Positions 51,329 to 53,041 of a DNA stretch of 53,041 nucleotides are shown piece after piece (the stretch's first letter is position 1; each line of letters begins with the position of its first letter). The notes beneath the pieces were generated by a model. That model made no database searches and was not told where the DNA came from. It saw only the letters and a program-made list of their open reading frames with translations. The DNA lies in contig CAMYXL010000010.1 in assembly GCA_947303255.1 (NCBI GenBank), forward strand, positions 1-53,041, given 5' to 3'. Made by a program: the position numbers and the translations under genes. The DNA is from an uncultured Clostridia bacterium. GTDB lineage: Bacteria > Bacillota > Clostridia > Saccharofermentanales > Saccharofermentanaceae.

Positions 51329-51886
51329 ATGGCAAAAGACAAGAACGAAGAAAAGCCGATCGATGAGGTAGCTGAGGATGAGGAGATCATCTTCGGAGAC
51401 GAGGCAGAAGAAGTAAATGAAGCCGAAGTCGAAGAAGAGCCGGAGATCGAAGACAAGGCAGCCGAACTCGAGAAGAAGTACATGATGCTTTATGCAGAGT
51501 ACGAGAATTTTCGAAAAAGAACAGCAAAGGAGAAAGAACAGCTCTATGCTGACGCAGTCGCAGATGTTTCCGAGAGCTGGCTTCAGGTAGTAGACAATCT
51601 GAACAGAGCTTTGGAGTCCACAAAGGACATAAACGAAAACAACTACGAACAGATAAGAACAGGTATCGAGGGAATCGCCAAGGGCGCTAGCGACGTAATC
51701 GCAAAGCTCGGTATCGAAGAGATCCCCGCTGAAAGGGGAATGGCATTTGATCCTAACTTCCACTCGGCAGTAATGCATGTAGAGGATGATTCACTGGGAG
51801 AGCAGGAGATCGCACAGGTCTTCCAGAAGGGATATATATACAAAGAAAGAGTAATAAGGCACGCGGTCGTACAAGTAGCCAACTAA
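51329..51886 (+). CDS. grpE: Nucleotide exchange factor GrpE
   Basis: A 185-residue GrpE: acidic N-terminal tail, a long coiled coil (AAELEKKYMMLYAEYENFRKRTAKEKEQ) and the C-terminal beta domain with GMAFDPNFHSAVMHV and YIYKERVIRHAVVQV. It releases ADP from DnaK and acts as its thermosensor. It lies between hrcA and clpP. Confidence 0.96.
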   Translation: MAKDKNEEKPIDEVAEDEEIIFGDEAEEVNEAEVEEEPEIEDKAAELEKKYMMLYAEYENFRKRTAKEKEQLYADAVADVSESWLQVVDNLNRALESTKDINENNYEQIRTGIEGIAKGASDVIAKLGIEEIPAERGMAFDPNFHSAVMHVEDDSLGEQEIAQVFQKGYIYKERVIRHAVVQVAN

Positions 51887-51901
51887 CGGAGGAAAAAACA
51901 T

Positions 51902-52498
51902 ATGGACATTATCAAATCCAGTCTGGTCCCTACAGTAATCGAATCCACTAACCGTGGTGAGAGAGCATACGATATCTACTCCCGTCTTCTTAAGGAAAGA
52001 ATCGTAATCCTGTCAGAGGAAGTTAATCACGTAACAGCAAGTCTTATCACAGCTCAGCTTCTCTTCCTTGAAGCAGAGGATCCTGATAAAGACATTCAGT
52101 TCTATATCAACAGCCCGGGAGGATCCGTTACAGACGGTCTCATGATCTACGATACAATGCAGCACATCAAGCCTGACGTTCAGACGATCTGCATGGGTAT
52201 GGCAGCATCAATGGGTTCCTTCCTTCTCGCAGCAGGAGCAAAGGGCAAGCGTTGCATCCTTCCTAATGCGGAAGTTATGATCCACCAGCCTTTGGGCGGA
52301 GCTCAGGGTCAGGCAACAGAGATCTTGATCGCTGCTAAGCACATCGAGCACACAAAGAAGCGTTTGAATACGATCCTTGCTGAAAGAACAGGTAAGTCTC
52401 TTGAGCAGATCGAAAAAGATACGGATCGCGATAACTGGATGACAGCTGAAGAAGCTTTGGAATACGGTATCGTAGACAAGATCCTCGACAAGAAGTAA
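51902..52498 (+). CDS. clpP: ATP-dependent Clp protease proteolytic subunit ClpP
   Basis: A 198-residue ClpP: catalytic Ser103 in MGMAASMGS, His128 in MIHQPLGG and Asp177 in [14 protein letters not shown]-terminal [24 protein letters not shown]. It forms the barrel protease of ClpXP and ClpCP. Unusually it sits between grpE and dnaK, 15 bases after grpE, and so shares the HrcA/CtsR-controlled promoter. It may be one of several ClpP copies; whether another clpP lies with clpX cannot be seen. Confidence 0.95.
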   Translation: MDIIKSSLVPTVIESTNRGERAYDIYSRLLKERIVILSEEVNHVTASLITAQLLFLEAEDPDKDIQFYINSPGGSVTDGLMIYDTMQHIKPDVQTICMGMAASMGSFLLAAGAKGKRCILPNAEVMIHQPLGGAQGQATEILIAAKHIEHTKKRLNTILAERTGKSLEQIEKDTDRDNWMTAEEALEYGIVDKILDKK

Positions 52499-52511
52499 TA
52501 AAAAGGAGTGA

Positions 52512-53041
<530 letters not shown>

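Overview
The window is a run of bacterial housekeeping operons from a low-to-mid GC, Gram-positive type organism, most likely an anaerobic member of the Clostridia (Bacillota). The evidence is the gene order (rimP-nusA-rnpM-ylxQ-infB-rbfA-nrnA-truB-ribF; mraZ-rsmH-ftsL-pbp-murE; hrcA-grpE-dnaK with CIRCE), PASTA-type penicillin-binding protein, PadR/HAAS genes, a PerR-rubrerythrin pair and Firmicutes-type promoters. Genus cannot be fixed from the sequence alone. Nearly all genes are on the + strand.

Layout. 1-1400: the 5' part of an ECF sigma factor and a glycerate kinase, both on the - strand and divergent from metG. 1509-5477: metG, a TatD nuclease, a small membrane protein and a divergent Lgt-like membrane protein. 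5470-7986: three zinc-ribbon membrane proteins, two of them tandem paralogues. 8187-9300: a YhbD-like (DUF4004) regulator and an ArsR-type regulator with a very basic tail. 9410-10375: PerR-like regulator and rubrerythrin. 10518-11402 (-): mscL and a small P-loop protein. 11631-19970: translation and RNA-processing operon. 20024-22230: lgt with an acidic tail and a rodA-type SEDS gene, convergently overlapping a DUF1294 gene. 22606-23869: PadR regulator, HAAS-domain protein and a four-repeat membrane protein. 24169-37153: division and cell wall (dcw) cluster, without mraY, murD, murC or ftsA. 37169-44218: nrdR, a two-component system, nth, recG, rsmD, coaD and a coiled-coil protein. 44510-48356: HAD phosphatase, an AAA ATPase plus TOPRIM-like (DUF4276) pair, and hemW. 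48561-49945: LRR lipoprotein and a fourth zinc-ribbon protein. 50263-53041: heat-shock operon hrcA-grpE-clpP-dnaK (dnaK cut by the window end).

How it fits together. Most genes are spaced or overlapped as in long operons (ATGA, TGATG and TAATG junctions are frequent), and clear intrinsic terminators and sigma-A promoters mark the operon borders. The most interesting regions are: (1) the heat-shock control region, where two CIRCE elements bracket a promoter that also carries a near-consensus CtsR box, with clpP inserted between grpE and dnaK; (2) an ATPase/TOPRIM pair resembling the logic of PARIS/OLD-type defence, but with a non-canonical Walker B and translational coupling to hemW; (3) an FtsZ whose C-terminal peptide lacks the usual motif and instead repeats a PxFxFG motif, in a cluster without ftsA; (4) a PadR/HAAS operon ending in a protein with an exact 16-residue repeat; (5) four GGAG MraZ boxes just downstream of the mraZ promoter; (6) a promoter followed at once by an intrinsic terminator ahead of rimP.
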